Source: Cylicocyclus nassatus
Lineage: Eukaryota; Nematoda; Chromadorea; Rhabditida; Strongylidae
Direction: 5' to 3'
Length of the DNA: 64,000 nt
Assembly (NCBI GenBank): GCA_958299035.1
Contig: CATQJL010000112.1
Coordinates: 13,988,880-14,052,879, forward strand
Below, piece by piece: positions 44,598-55,316 of this stretch (positions within the stretch are counted from its first letter, which is position 1; every line of letters begins with the position of its first letter). The position numbers and the translations under genes were made by a program. Below the pieces are notes generated by a model. It did not search any database and was not told the origin of the DNA. It worked only from the letters and a program-made list of their open reading frames with translations.

Positions 44598-45656
44598 AGC
44601 TGTGGCCGTATTCATCAACGTTACTCAGTGTCTTTCGCTATGAATAAAGTTACCCATGGGTTCGCTTACCTAGTGGGTAAGCTTACCTGATCGGTATTTA
44701 TGAACGCCTCCGCCGCTGGGTTAGCTTGCCCAGCAGCGCTGACGTCAGCAGCGTGAACATTGACGTCTATTGAAATCACACTTTGGCGCCCTTATCGTGC
44801 GCATTCTTTAAATTTATGTATTTTCTCATGCGTGTATGTTATGTACAACATCTCCACTACGTAATCACGGGCATCACGAGCGTGAGTTTGCGTTGTTACT
44901 ATGCGTTAAAAGGTATCAGACATATACTCTTGCATTCGCGAAATTATCTTGACACGTTTGAGTGCTCTATGCTCCACCTCTTTTCTTTAGTTATAATTCC
45001 CTTTCCTAAGTGAAACGTGCTTGAAGTTCGTGATTGCGCTATCTAAGAATGAAGCGTCGAAACTCTTGAAATCACGAATTCTCATTCGCGCTCGATATCC
45101 ATTTTTTTCGCACGTCTGTCCGGAGTCACCTTGAATTTTTCGAAAAAATCTTGAATTTTTTGGAGAATGTACGACGTTGGTATTTCCATCTTTTTTGAGA
45201 TGTAAATTGGCCCTTTGCTGGAAAAACTTTCCTTTAATATTACAAAAAAGAGTTTTGGTGTCTGAATAGGGCTGATGATGTTTCTAAAATGACGTACTAC
45301 TGCGCATAACCATTGCTGCTTCCTATAAACTTCTATCACATTTGAAAAGATTGCCACATTCCTTTGTTACCCATTGCGAATCTCGTTGTGTGCTTGAGTA
45401 AGGCGAACTCAAATGTGTACCGAAACCCACAATTTCTGAGTGAGCTGTTTCGTGAATACCGGTATTGGATAGGCCAACCTATTGAAGCTGTTCGAGAGCA
45501 CCGGTATAGCGGCGTTTTGTGGGTTAGCTTATCCAGCGGTACACTTAACCCACTGGCTTCGCTTACCCAGCAGCTTCGTGAATACCGATTTCGTGGGTTG
45601 AGCCTAACCATTGGGTAGGGAAACCCACTGGGTAACGTTGATGGATCCAACCACTG
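44598..45656. mobile_element. TIR element inside the P2 arm (mirrored in the other arm)
   Basis: Ends GTGGCCGTATTCATCAACGT and AACGTTGATGGATCCAACCA are imperfect inverted repeats. Subterminal copies of CCCACTGGGTAA / TTACCCAGC / AACCCACTGG lie at both ends. The same element lies mirrored at about 46,650-48,480. The older foldback at 26.2-27.7 kb lacks this part, suggesting a later insertion before the arms were duplicated. PIF/Harbinger-like ends are only a guess. Confidence 0.55.
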
Positions 45657-46030
45657 GTGAATTTTAGAAAAATCGTGTCCCAAATTCTACTCACCTGACT
45701 CTAAAATATGAAACTCTCCTGCTAAGCATAAGCTATTTTCGAATCAGCAGGCCAGATAACCTCTATGTGCAAGTTTTCCAAGAAGTTCGGGTTATTTGAT
45801 TGTTTCTCGTTTTTTGCTCCGGCGCTTGCCGATGGGTTTTGCCTAAAATAGTGATGATCTTGGATTGGAAGCAAACTTCGCACATAGACTTTTTCGGACA
45901 CGCGCTCTTTGAAACCGTGGTATTTACGGAGTACAAGGTCTTTTTAGCAGAGATATGGCGAGGGAGCTGCAAATAAGACGCGAAAGTTTGTAACATCCCC
46001 CTAGACTTTTCGCGTAGTAGTTAGAGAGAA

Positions 46031-46274
46031 TAGAATACCGTTTTGGATATGGTAATTGTGCGGGATTCAGCTACCTTACTAGATATCGTGACGGCTTTGC
46101 GCTACTATCCGAAGAAGTAGGATTTTGTGAGTGAAGCGGGCATAAGATTTGCAAAAAGCGTCATACTTACAATGGGATTTCGACGAATTTTTACATTTTG
46201 GGCGATGCCCATGAGAACGTGATTTTGTATGCTATTTTGTATGCTTTTGACATGTAAAGGTAGCTTAGCAGGCA
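46031..46274. other. Loop of palindrome P2
   Basis: About 240 bp of unpaired sequence between the arms; no frame of note. Confidence 0.7.
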
Positions 46275-47310
46275 ATTCCTCTAACTAATACGCGAAAAGT
46301 ACAAGGGATGTTACAAATTTTCGTGTCTTAGCTACAGCTCCCTCACCATATCTCTGCTAAAAAGACCTTGTACTCCGTAAAGACCACGGTTTCATAGAGA
46401 GCGTGTCCGAAAAACTCTATGTGCGAAGTTTGCTTTCAATCCAAGATTATCACTATTTTAGGCAAAACCCATCGGCAAGCGCCGGAGCGTAAAACGAGAA
46501 ACAATCAAATAACCCGAGCTTCTTGGAAAACTTGCTCATAGAGGTTATCTGGCCTGTTGATTCGAAAATAGCTTATGCTTAGCAAAAAAGTTTCATATTT
46601 TAGAGTCAGATGAGTAGAATTTGGGACACGATTTTTCTAAAATTCACCAGTGGTTGGATCCATCAACGTTACCCAGTGGGTTTCCCTACCCAGTGGGTAA
46701 GCTCAACCCACGAAATCGGTATTCACGAAGCCGCTGGGTAAGCGAAGCCAGTGGGTTAAGTGTGCCGCTGGATAAGCTAATCCACAAAATGTCGCCTACC
46801 GGTGTTCGCGAACAGCTTCAATAGGTTGGCCTACCCAATACCGGTATTCTCGAAACAGCTTACCCAGAAATTGTGGGTTTCGGTACACATTTTAAGTGAG
46901 TTCGCCTCACTCAAGCACACAACGAGATTCGCAATGGGTAACAAAGGAATGTGGCAATCTTTTCAAATGTGATAGAAGTTTATAGGAAGCAGCAATGGTT
47001 ATGCGCAGTAGTACGTCGTTTTAGAAACATCATCAGCCCTATTTGAACACCAAAGCTCCCTTTTGTCATATTGAAAAAAGTTTTTCCAGCAAAGGGCCAA
47101 TTTACTATCTCAAAAAAGACGGAAATACCAGCGTCATACATTCTTCAAAAAATTCAAGATTTTTTTCAAAAATTTAAGGGCACTCCAAACAGACGTTGCG
47201 AAAATATAGATGTTGAGCGCGAATGAGAATTCGTAATTTCAAGAGTTTCGACGCTTCATTCTTACATAGCGCAATCACGAACTACAAGCACGTTTCACTT
47301 AGGAAAGGTA

Positions 47311-48097
47311 TTAGGTTGGCGGATAATTTCTGTTACACTTTTTTCGTGAAATTCTGAAAACTTCCAGAAGTTCTCTGGGATTCTCAAGGTTGCTCCATAT
47401 GTAGGCTACGGTAGGGCGTACACAACAGTATTATTGATGCCGCAAATACACAATTAGCCAGCAATTTTACGGCAACTTTATAAGCACACTCAAAATTGTC
47501 ACTTTTTCTTTGATTTTTTTCTCTGCGTCTAATTGTGTTCTTTCTCTCCCATAATTTTTTTTAACATATTTTCGCATCGTCTTTTTTATGGTGGCACTTT
47601 GCTGCCGCTACGACGCCAAAAAGAGGGGGTGAAAAACAGCTCAAAAAATAAAAAATTCATCGAAAATCCTTCTTCTTGTATGCATCGTGTAGGATTTGCT
47701 ACGGAGAGATTGGAAATGAATTTTGTAAATTTTTGAAGATTATTCTTCATGTCAAAGTGCCAATGTGCGCTGACATGACGCAACATGTAACTCTTGCGAA
47801 CGTGTGCGGACATGATTGTGCCATCCTTCCATGTTCGCTAAAAGCTATGGACCATATCCTGTCCAAACAAGACATCGCCCGGTCTCTTCCCAATCACCTG
47901 AAAGAATGCCAGCCACTTGACAAAAATGTCTATAAAATGTACTCCCACCGATAAAGTGGTGTTTTGCGCACGGTCTGACAGTACCGGCGGGTAGACCATT
48001 GCATCCCGCCAACACTCATTAAACATAAGTTTCCGAAAGTTTCTCAGATTTGCGAAAAATAAAAATAAATTGTAACAGAAATTATCTGCCAACCTTA
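47311..48097. mobile_element. TIR element, TTAGGTTGGCGGATAATTTC ends, in one P2 arm
   Basis: TTAGGTTGGCGGATAATTTC ... GAAATTATCTGCCAACCTTA with TA on both sides. Unlike the other MITEs its interior is not palindromic and holds open stretches on both strands (for example plus 47,676-47,954), which do not resemble a transposase. The left P2 arm (about 44,990) shows the site without it. Confidence 0.85.
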
Positions 48098-49425
48098 TAG
48101 TTACAACTAAAGAAAAGAGGTGGAGCACTCAAACGTGTCAAGATAATTTCGCGAATGCAAGAGAACATGTCTGATACCTTTTAACGCATAGTAACAACGC
48201 AAACTCACGCTCGTGATGCCCGTGATTACGTAGTGGAGATGTTGTACATTCATAGATATGAGAAAATACATAAATGTAAAGAATGCGCACCGTAAGGACA
48301 ACAAAGCGTTCCAATAGACGTCAATGTTCACGCTGCTGTCAGCGCTGCTGGGCAAGCTAACCCAGCGGCGGAGGCGTTCATAAATACCGGTTAGGTAAGC
48401 TTACCCACTAGGTAAGCGAACCCATGGGTAACTTTATCCATAGCGAAACCCACTGAATAACGTTGATGAATACGGCCACAGCTCTTCTATCTCTTTTAAA
48501 AAACAGTCTCCAGTTACTTTCTAAAGCGCGACGATATACGAAAACAGCACCAGCAAATAGTGCTTACTGAATCTTTTATGTGTGATGTACGCTGCGTTGC
48601 ATCCTTGCAAAAAGGCGTCCGCAGACAAATTGGAGAATACTGAAAACGAAATGTCGAGGACATGCTGTAAATCGAAAGATTTGACTTGATGAGCTAAACA
48701 ACGCTTCTTCCAGAATTGGAATATATTCATTCCCAAGGAGGTTATGGCGCTGCGTAGTTTGCGTGATTCGCGTGATTACACGGAAATCCCGGAATGTCGC
48801 AAAACCCCCGGAAATTTACGCCATACAAAGAGAATCTGCATGTTTTGCGAGCTAGTAGATAGCATAGAGTAGAGCATAGGAGAACTCAAAAAAACTTCGA
48901 AACAAAGGTTAACCGCCCATGTACGCGCATCGTCGCATCGTTCGCTGGCGTGTGGGCTCTGATGGAAAGGCGCTCGAGCACGCCGTTTGCGCCTTTTCGC
49001 ACCTTAGACCGATCGCCTTCGTGGATCTGGATCTGAATGTCCATACACAGTAACAGAAGTGTTCAGCTCATAGTTGAAACTCCTTTTGACAGGCAACTCG
49101 GTTCCTTCACAATTTATAGAGCAGTGAATTATTCTGAAAGAGCAACGTCTTCAAGGCGACGGTGTCATGCGCATGATGAGCAATCAATCAATTGCTGCAG
49201 TGAGGGGTCTATCTACTGCACCGAATGGGCAATCGAACCAGAAAAACCTGTAGGATTACATACAATAAGAGAGAGAGCGATAAAAACTCGCACAGCGTTG
49301 TAACGTACATTTCTTACTCTATGTCAAAAATGATACATGTGATATTATCAGTCTTAAATGATAAAATGATGATTTCAATGACAGATAAGAATGGCTTGAG
49401 CGCATGCGGTTGATTCCCACGTTCA

Positions 49426-50486
49426 TCTTCCATGTAGGTGCAGAATTTCAGCCCAGGCTTCGGCGTGAAGCAAGTTGAAGCAAAAGTGCCATTCTAGGTA
49501 AGAATTGGCAGCAATGGCATGTGCCGATGAGAAATCGATCAATTGTTGCAGCGAGGGATCTACCAATTGACCGAGCAGTAGAATTAGAAAAGCCCCTAAA
49601 TAACTTATAATGAGAGAAAGAGCGATAGAAATTTAACTCAGCGTTTTCTACAGCTTCTTCCATACGCCAAAAATGTTCCAAAAATGTGATAATCAGTGAT
49701 AAATGATAAAATGCTTATATCAGTGGTAAGGGTAAATAAAAACTGTCCAATTTTTCGCGGTAGTTTTTGATAGTGAAAAATTCGTACCAAAACCTCCTAT
49801 TCGCTATTTAGTGATAGATCAAAAGCCTTAACATAGGAAATAAAAAGTATCACTATATGTCTACCGTGTCACCATCAATTACGGACATAATGTATATCCA
49901 AAGATTCGTCTCACCAAGCTCAAGCCAAATCTTCATGTAGATTACAAATAAAATTGTTGCAAAAGAAGTTAAAACTAAATCGCCCATATCCCGCACATAA
50001 CGCGAATTCCGCAAACCCCGTGAAGTCGCGAATCCCCACAATCCCGCATTCTAGAAAATCCCGCAATTTTCGACAAATTCCTGTAGAATGTGTGCGTGCA
50101 AAAATTCACCAGTTTAGTCTAGCTGGATTAGACTTTGAGGTTTAAGAGAGTGTTTTACAAGAAAAATTTTTTTTCAGAACATCAAAACTCTCCAAAAAAT
50201 TAAAATTATTGAGATTTTATAGAAATGATTAGTGTACTCTTTTAATACTTTGATCGTAACATTAGCACTTGAATTATTCCAGGAAGGCTGTTTGTAATGA
50301 GCGCATTCGCTTATCCCTTACCCAAATCAGTCCCAAATGACAGGAGCAATATATTGAGCAGGATTGAGGATGAGAAATAAGGATTACCTCGTTTGAATTA
50401 GCACAACCAAGTAACAACTTACACCTTTCTAATCCAAGATTCCAAAACAAACAAAGTCTATGTTTTTACAAACAATTACTACATTT
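49426..50486. other. No gene seen
   Basis: Part of the right-arm segment missing from the left arm. 49,440-49,690 is a weak second copy of the adjoining arm sequence (CAATTGTTGCAGCGAGGGAT...; GAGAGAAAGAGCGATA). The rest is AT-rich. Confidence 0.5.
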
Positions 50487-50866
50487 AATCAGCATGCTCA
50501 GTCACCCCATTGTGCCAACTCCCAGCGGCGTAGCTTGAACTCTGCAAAAAAATCGGCAAAAGTAATGGACGATTTCAAAAACTAATATTGAATTCGTAAC
50601 CAGCATGCTCGAATACTCCGCTGTGCCAACTTCCAGCCCCGTAGCTCAAACTTTGTGAAAAATCGATAAACTGATGTCGATTGATGACGAAAAGTAGCCT
50701 GTGACATCGGCCCGGCTCCGTAGTGTATGTCTGCCAAGTTTAGTCCGGATCGGTTTAAAAATAAAAATTTTTATTCGGAACATACGTACAGACATACAGA
50801 CATGCAGACATACATACAGACATACATACAGACATACACACAGACAAACAGACATTCAGCTTTATA
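50487..50866 (+). repeat. Short copy of the dispersed ~112-bp-unit repeat
   Basis: AATCAGCATGCTCAGTCACC ... CAACTCCCAGC, two units, then (ACAT/GACA)n and TTCAGCTTTATATACA. A MITE follows immediately. Confidence 0.75.
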
Positions 50867-50868
50867 TA

Positions 50869-51515
50869 CAGGGTGTCCCAAAAAATGTGCCTAATGTTTG
50901 ATGGTTGATAACTCTCTTGCAGCAAAGTCTTTCGAGAAGATTTGGGTATCATTTTGTAGAGCTAGCTACAACTTAGATCTACGGTACGGAGCGGATCACG
51001 GACTCGTGTTCGTTACTGTAGGATTACGGAAGGAACTTTGGAGATGGTTTGAGCCATAAAAAGCCCATTTTACCTCAGAAAAGAAGCGAAACAACCCGAA
51101 AACTCACATGATGGGCATTGAGTTGCTGATTTCAAATATGAAGTTCGCAACATATCATAGTGCTAAATTAAAAATTATGTGAGTTTAGCAGGAGCGGCCG
51201 TTTTTCAATGTTTCTAAAAAGTGCTGTTAAAGCATTCAAAAAGCTTTGCAGTCTTGTACATAGTCGAGCATTGAACTCAGCGTTCATGAAAACCTTATTA
51301 TACAAGTTTCTACATTTTTTGGAAATTTTTGAAAAGGCAGCTATTTTCGCTGTGAAACCATAACCTTGAAGTTTCTATCGTAGTCCTACACTAATGAATA
51401 GCTAAATCTAAGATGAAGCCAGCTCTACATAATGGTACCTAAAGCTTCTCAAAGGACTTCATCTGAAAAGAGTTATTAACAATCAAACAGTAGGCACATT
51501 TTTTGGAACGCCCTG
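50869..51515. mobile_element. CAGGGTGTCC-family MITE, complete copy
   Basis: CAGGGTGTCCCAAAAAATGT ... ACATTTTTTGGAACGCCCTG with TA flanks. Arms share GTAGAGCTAGCTACAACTTA and GTAGGATTACGG. Its right half reappears at 43,365-43,654. Confidence 0.85.
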
Positions 51516-51815
51516 TATATGATCTTTACAATCACACCGCCACCAAATGGTCTCTGCCGAATTTCGAACTTTCAATGCAGAAAGTATTTATGGAAGCTAT
51601 AGATATGTAACTGAAAAATGAACATATGCGACCCTCGGACAAACACAATTACAGGTTAACCCTGCTCGCTTATTTCAAGTCGCGAAATTCACGAATTACA
51701 GGAGCTGAACACTTAAGCTAATTTTGGCAGGTAACGGATTTCGGGATTGGGAAATTTATATCTTAAAAAGGTGAAAAGCTTTTGGTAACAAGCAAAACTA
51801 CAAACATCTCCTTTA

Positions 51816-53054
51816 CCGGTCCTGACCTGACCTCATTATTCAAAAGCCACAAAGGCTCTGATAAGGTGACAGCTCGTTAGTAATAACTAGGCACTCATCC
51901 TTCCGGTTGATTTTTGGATTTTGGGCGGCTATCCAAAACGCTTCGAGTGTCTTGCGCGCTAGGATCTCGGGTTCACGCGCCAGGATTCGAACCTGCACTC
52001 CCACCTCCGCGTCGTCATGGCTGAGCCTGCGATGCATGCCTAACGGAGTAGCTACATTGTCCTTGCTGAGACCATCTAATTGTTCTTTGATGCGCGTGCA
52101 TAGGGGGGCGGCCTGTCTCGCCAATATACGTGTCTCCACATGTTGTACACGTGATGAGGTAGACAACACCTGATACCATACAGTCTCCTTCCTTGCCAAA
52201 CCGACAAACTACACAATGAGAAGTTGTACAGAGGCGATCATACTCGCGGTTTCTACCAGCTGCTGCTTAAGGTTTGCAGGAGGAATGTCGACGATCCTTA
52301 CCATATCGTTGAAGTCTGCTTGATGGAGCACTTTGCGAACAGCCCTACTAAACTCTTCTGAGATGTATGGTTTTGAATGAGATCTGATCTTTAGCTTCTC
52401 TAGGAAAACGATGAACCCGATGTCTGTGAAGACGATGAGTCTCCGTGCAGTATCCATTGGATCTTGCTACGGATCTTGCGAGTTCCAGCGAGTACATCTT
52501 TTCCTCTCTGTCAGAAGAGACCCCTGCAGCCGTTCTAAACATGTTTCCTATGATGGATGCTTTTATTCGTGCCGGATGTGCTGACGTATGGTTTACTAAA
52601 ATATTCTTGCTGCTCGGTTTTCGGTACCATCTGGTCTTAAAACGTCTGTTTGACAAACATAAATGCACGTTGAGGAACGGCAGCCATCTATCTTTGGGTC
52701 TTTCCCTCGTCATCTTGATGTTTCTGTCCTGGGCATTTATGATATTGAAGCAGGAATCCAGTTCGGCCTGAGTGGGACACACGATACAGCAGTCGTCCAC
52801 GTACCAGTAGAGGAGAGGCTTACTCGCCAGTACCGGAGCTTCCACCTTGGACATGAAAACAATAGCTAAAGTCGGCGCTAGCCTTTGTCCCATAGCCAGT
52901 CCTCTTATTTGCCTGTAATAGTTGCCACACCAACGAAAGATGGAACAGTTGAGGCATTCTTCAACCAATGACAAGATGCCTCTGATGCTAAGACCATAGA
53001 GATTAAGTGACGACTGGTGTTCTAGAAGAAGTTCGAATGTCGCTTGCATTGCGG
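51816..53054 (-). pseudogene. Penelope-like element, minus copy (RT + GIY-YIG), 5' and 3' truncated
   Basis: Minus-strand translation gives the reverse transcriptase from just after motif A: motif B IRGLAMGQRLAPTLA, motif C YVDDCCIV, then a connector (PYISEEFSRAVRKVLHQA) and the GIY-YIG part (LCTRIKEQLDGLSK...). It ends with an intact C terminus (ELSPYQSLCGF, stop at about 51,840). A frame break lies near 52,350-52,450 and another at the LVET... stretch near 52,210. The residue before YVDD differs from the plus copy (W for CR, a 3-nt difference). Penelope-like elements copy themselves with this RT and nick target DNA with the GIY-YIG domain. The 3' non-coding end is missing: the copy stops at 51,816 where P2 begins. 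Confidence 0.85.
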
Positions 53055-53180
53055 CGTCTCTCCAACATCTCTCCAACACAAAAATGTTTCTTGATCGCCT
53101 GCGCAACACAAGCGTAAGGCAAGGGTGCGTTTTGGAGTCTTTTGATGTAGAGTCGCTCTATACCAACGTTTCCAACGACT
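53055..53180 (+). other. Centre of the Penelope palindrome (P3), 126 bp
   Basis: Unpaired centre. It holds the extra 5' part of the plus copy including RT motif A (SFDVESLYTNV). The head-to-head junction reads GTCTCTCCAACATCTCTCCA. Confidence 0.8.
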
Positions 53181-54424
53181 CCGCAATGCAAGCAGTATTC
53201 GAACTTCTTCTAGAACACCAGTCGTCACTTATTCTCTATGGTCTTAGCATGAGGGGCATCTTGTCGTTGGTTAAAGAATGCCTCAACTGTTCCATCTTTC
53301 GCTGGTGTGGCAACTATTACAGGCAAATAAGAGGACTGGCTATGGGACAAAGGCTAGCGCCGACTTTAGCTATTGTTTTCATGTCCAAGGTGGAAGCTCC
53401 GGTACTGGCGAGTAAGCCTCTCCTCTACTGTCGGTACGTGGACGACTGCTGTATCGTGTGTCCCACTCAGGCCGAACTGGATTCCTGCTTCAATATCATA
53501 AATGCCCAGGACAGAAACATCAAGATGACGAGGGAAAGACCCAAAGATAGATGGCTGCCGTTCCTCAACGTGCATTTATGTTTGTCAAACAGACGTTTTA
53601 AGACCAGATGGTACCGAAAACCGAGCAGCAAGAATATTTTAGTAAACCATACGTCAGCACATCCGGCACGAATAAAAGCATCCATCATAGGAAACATGTT
53701 TAGAACGGCTGCAGGGGTCTCTTCTGACAGAGAGGAAAAGATGTACTCGCTGGAACTCGCATGATCCGTAGCAAGATCCAATGGATACTGCACGGAGACT
53801 CATCGTCTTTACAGACATCGGGTTCTTCGTCCACTTAGATCAGAAGCTGAAGATCAGATCTCATTCTGTCTACCATACATCTCAGAAGAGTTTGGTAGGG
53901 CTGTTCGCAAAGTGCTCCATCAAGCAGACCTCAACGATATGGTAAGGATAGTCGAGATTCCTCTTGCAAACCTTAAGCAGCAGCTGGTACGAAACCGCGA
54001 GTATGATCGTCTCTGTACTACTCCTCATTGTGTAGTTTGTCCGTTTGGCAAGGAAGGAGACTGTATGGTATTAGATGTTGTCTACCTTATCACATGTACA
54101 ACATGTGGAGACACGTACTATATTGGCGAGACCAGCCCCCTATGCACGCGCATCAAAGAACACTTAGGTGGTCTCAGCAAGGGCAATGTAGCTACTCCGT
54201 TAGGCATGCATCGCAGGCTCAGCCATGACGACGCGGAGGTGGGAGTGCAGGTTCGAATCCTAGCGCCTGAACCCGAGATCTTAGCGCGAAGACACTCGAA
54301 GCGTTTTGGATAGCCGCCCAAAATCCAAATCAACCGGAAGGATGAGTGCCTAGCCATTACTAACGAGCTGTCACCTTATCAGAGCCTTTGTGGCTCTTAA
54401 ATAATGAGGTCAGGTCAGGACCGG
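53084..54424 (+). pseudogene. Penelope-like element, plus copy (RT + GIY-YIG)
   Basis: One reading frame with a single internal stop. It carries RT motif A SFDVESLYTNV (about 53,138), motif B RGLAMGQRLAPTLA and motif C RYVDDCCIV (about 53,432), with both catalytic aspartates. A TGA at 53,762-53,764 replaces an AGA (Arg) in the minus copy by one base. The same frame resumes with the connector, a Cys/His stretch (CTTPHCVVCPFGKEGDC) and the GIY-YIG endonuclease (YLITCTTCGDTYYIGETSPL then RIKEHL). A frameshift near 54,270 ends it early at 54,313. EN-positive Penelope-like elements of nematodes are called Nematis in the literature; assignment to that clade is inference. Confidence 0.88.
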
Positions 54425-54690
54425 GTCACTAGATTAGTATGAAAGTAATGCAGTACAGTTTTTGACATAAGTGGTCCGCACCCATCTAATCTATTATCTC
54501 TTAAGGTGAACACTGGCTTAATCTTGCGTTTGGTTGATACTGTTGCTTGTTCTAGAGGGTTGGGCTCTTTTCTGTAGTCGGTATTTTATCGGATAGTTCA
54601 CTTATGTGTTTTCGACTTTTCAGACTCTGAAGAAGGCGAGTTTGCCGAAACGCCAGTCTGTTTATTGTGGAATAAATATCTGTACCAATC
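54425..54690 (+). mobile_element. 3' non-coding end of the Penelope-like element
   Basis: Continues the plus copy beyond the palindrome. Contains a CTGAAGA...GAAAC fold (54,622-54,659) and an AATAAA at 54,672. Typical of Penelope 3' ends, where ribozyme-like folds are known. Confidence 0.65.
54622..54659 (+). ncRNA. Degenerate hammerhead-ribozyme-like motif
   Basis: Order: AGACT, CTGAAGA (fits CUGANGA), A, GGC-GAGTTT-GCC stem II, GAAAC, GCC, AGTCT. AGACT pairs with AGTCT as stem I, and stem III is minimal. The expected NUH cleavage triplet is GCC, so the U is missing and activity is doubtful. Penelope-like elements are known to carry hammerhead motifs with short stem III. Confidence 0.5.
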
Positions 54691-54983
54691 TTGAACGCTG
54701 CTGAAGAAATCAGTCAGAAGATTCAAATTATGCCAAGATTTATGGATAGTTGAACATGGATTCTGATGTACGACCATTTTTTGCCCTTAAAAATGCACCA
54801 CTTTTTGAGTAAGTGAATTTGAAGTCTTGTTATTCTGCATAGGGTGGACCAAATTTTTGATTACTGCGAACATTGTTGGGGTAATGCCTTACACATCTTT
54901 TGAATCCATCGTTCAGGAGTGACGATTCCCGCAGAAGCGACGCCGGCTGCGAAAAGAGTTGCAGTTAGAGACAAGTTTGACAG

Positions 54984-55316
54984 CTTGTACTCAGACAATC
55001 GCTGGGGGCAGGCGGGCACCGGAAAAATAGATTGCTGATTTCTCGCGCCCCGCTCGCGGATTTTTTGCAAAGCAATCAGGACTTTTCGGAAGACCGCTTG
55101 CTGAGTCAGCGGATTTTTGAGAGACCGCCTGTTGAATTTCTTTTCGCTCTTATCTTTTGCAGATATACTGCTGAATCTCTGAGGAATCGAGAACTCAGCA
55201 AGCGGTCTTCCGAAAAGTCCTGATTGCTTTGCAAAAAATCCGCGAGCGGGGTGCGAGAGATCAGCAATCTATTTTTCCGGTGCCTGCCTGCCCCCGGCGA
55301 TTGTCTGAGTACTTGC
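54984..55316. mobile_element. Foldback element, very similar arms
   Basis: Arms 54,984-55,105 and 55,190-55,316 mirror with few differences. Anchors: GTACTCAGACAATCGC, GATTGCTGATTTCTCGCGCC, GGACTTTTCGGAAGACCGCT. Non-coding. Confidence 0.9.

Larger units (their letters stand above)
43068..46030 (+). repeat. Left arm of giant inverted repeat P2
   Basis: Mirrors 46,275-51,823. It overlaps the outer 280 bp of P1. At 43,654/43,655 it lacks about 1.8 kb present in the right arm (49,426-51,226). Contains a half MITE (43,365-43,654) and a TIR element (44,598-45,656). Confidence 0.9.
46275..51823 (-). repeat. Right arm of giant inverted repeat P2
   Basis: Mirror of 43,068-46,030. Anchors: GCGACGATGCGCGTACATGG (44,148) and complement (48,917); GTGTTCAGCTCATAGTTGAA (49,059) and complement (44,002). 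Longer than the left arm because of the MITE 47,311-48,097 and the 1.8-kb segment 49,426-51,226. Confidence 0.9.

Noticed and set aside
45336..46824. Mirrored frames beginning MGHDFSKIHQWLDPSTLPSG
   Set aside because: Identical in both arms of P2 and located in a TIR element with short repeats; not a gene pair.
54252..54263. tRNA gene suggested by GGTTCGAATCC
   Set aside because: No A box, acceptor stem or cloverleaf; it lies inside the GIY-YIG-side coding frame.
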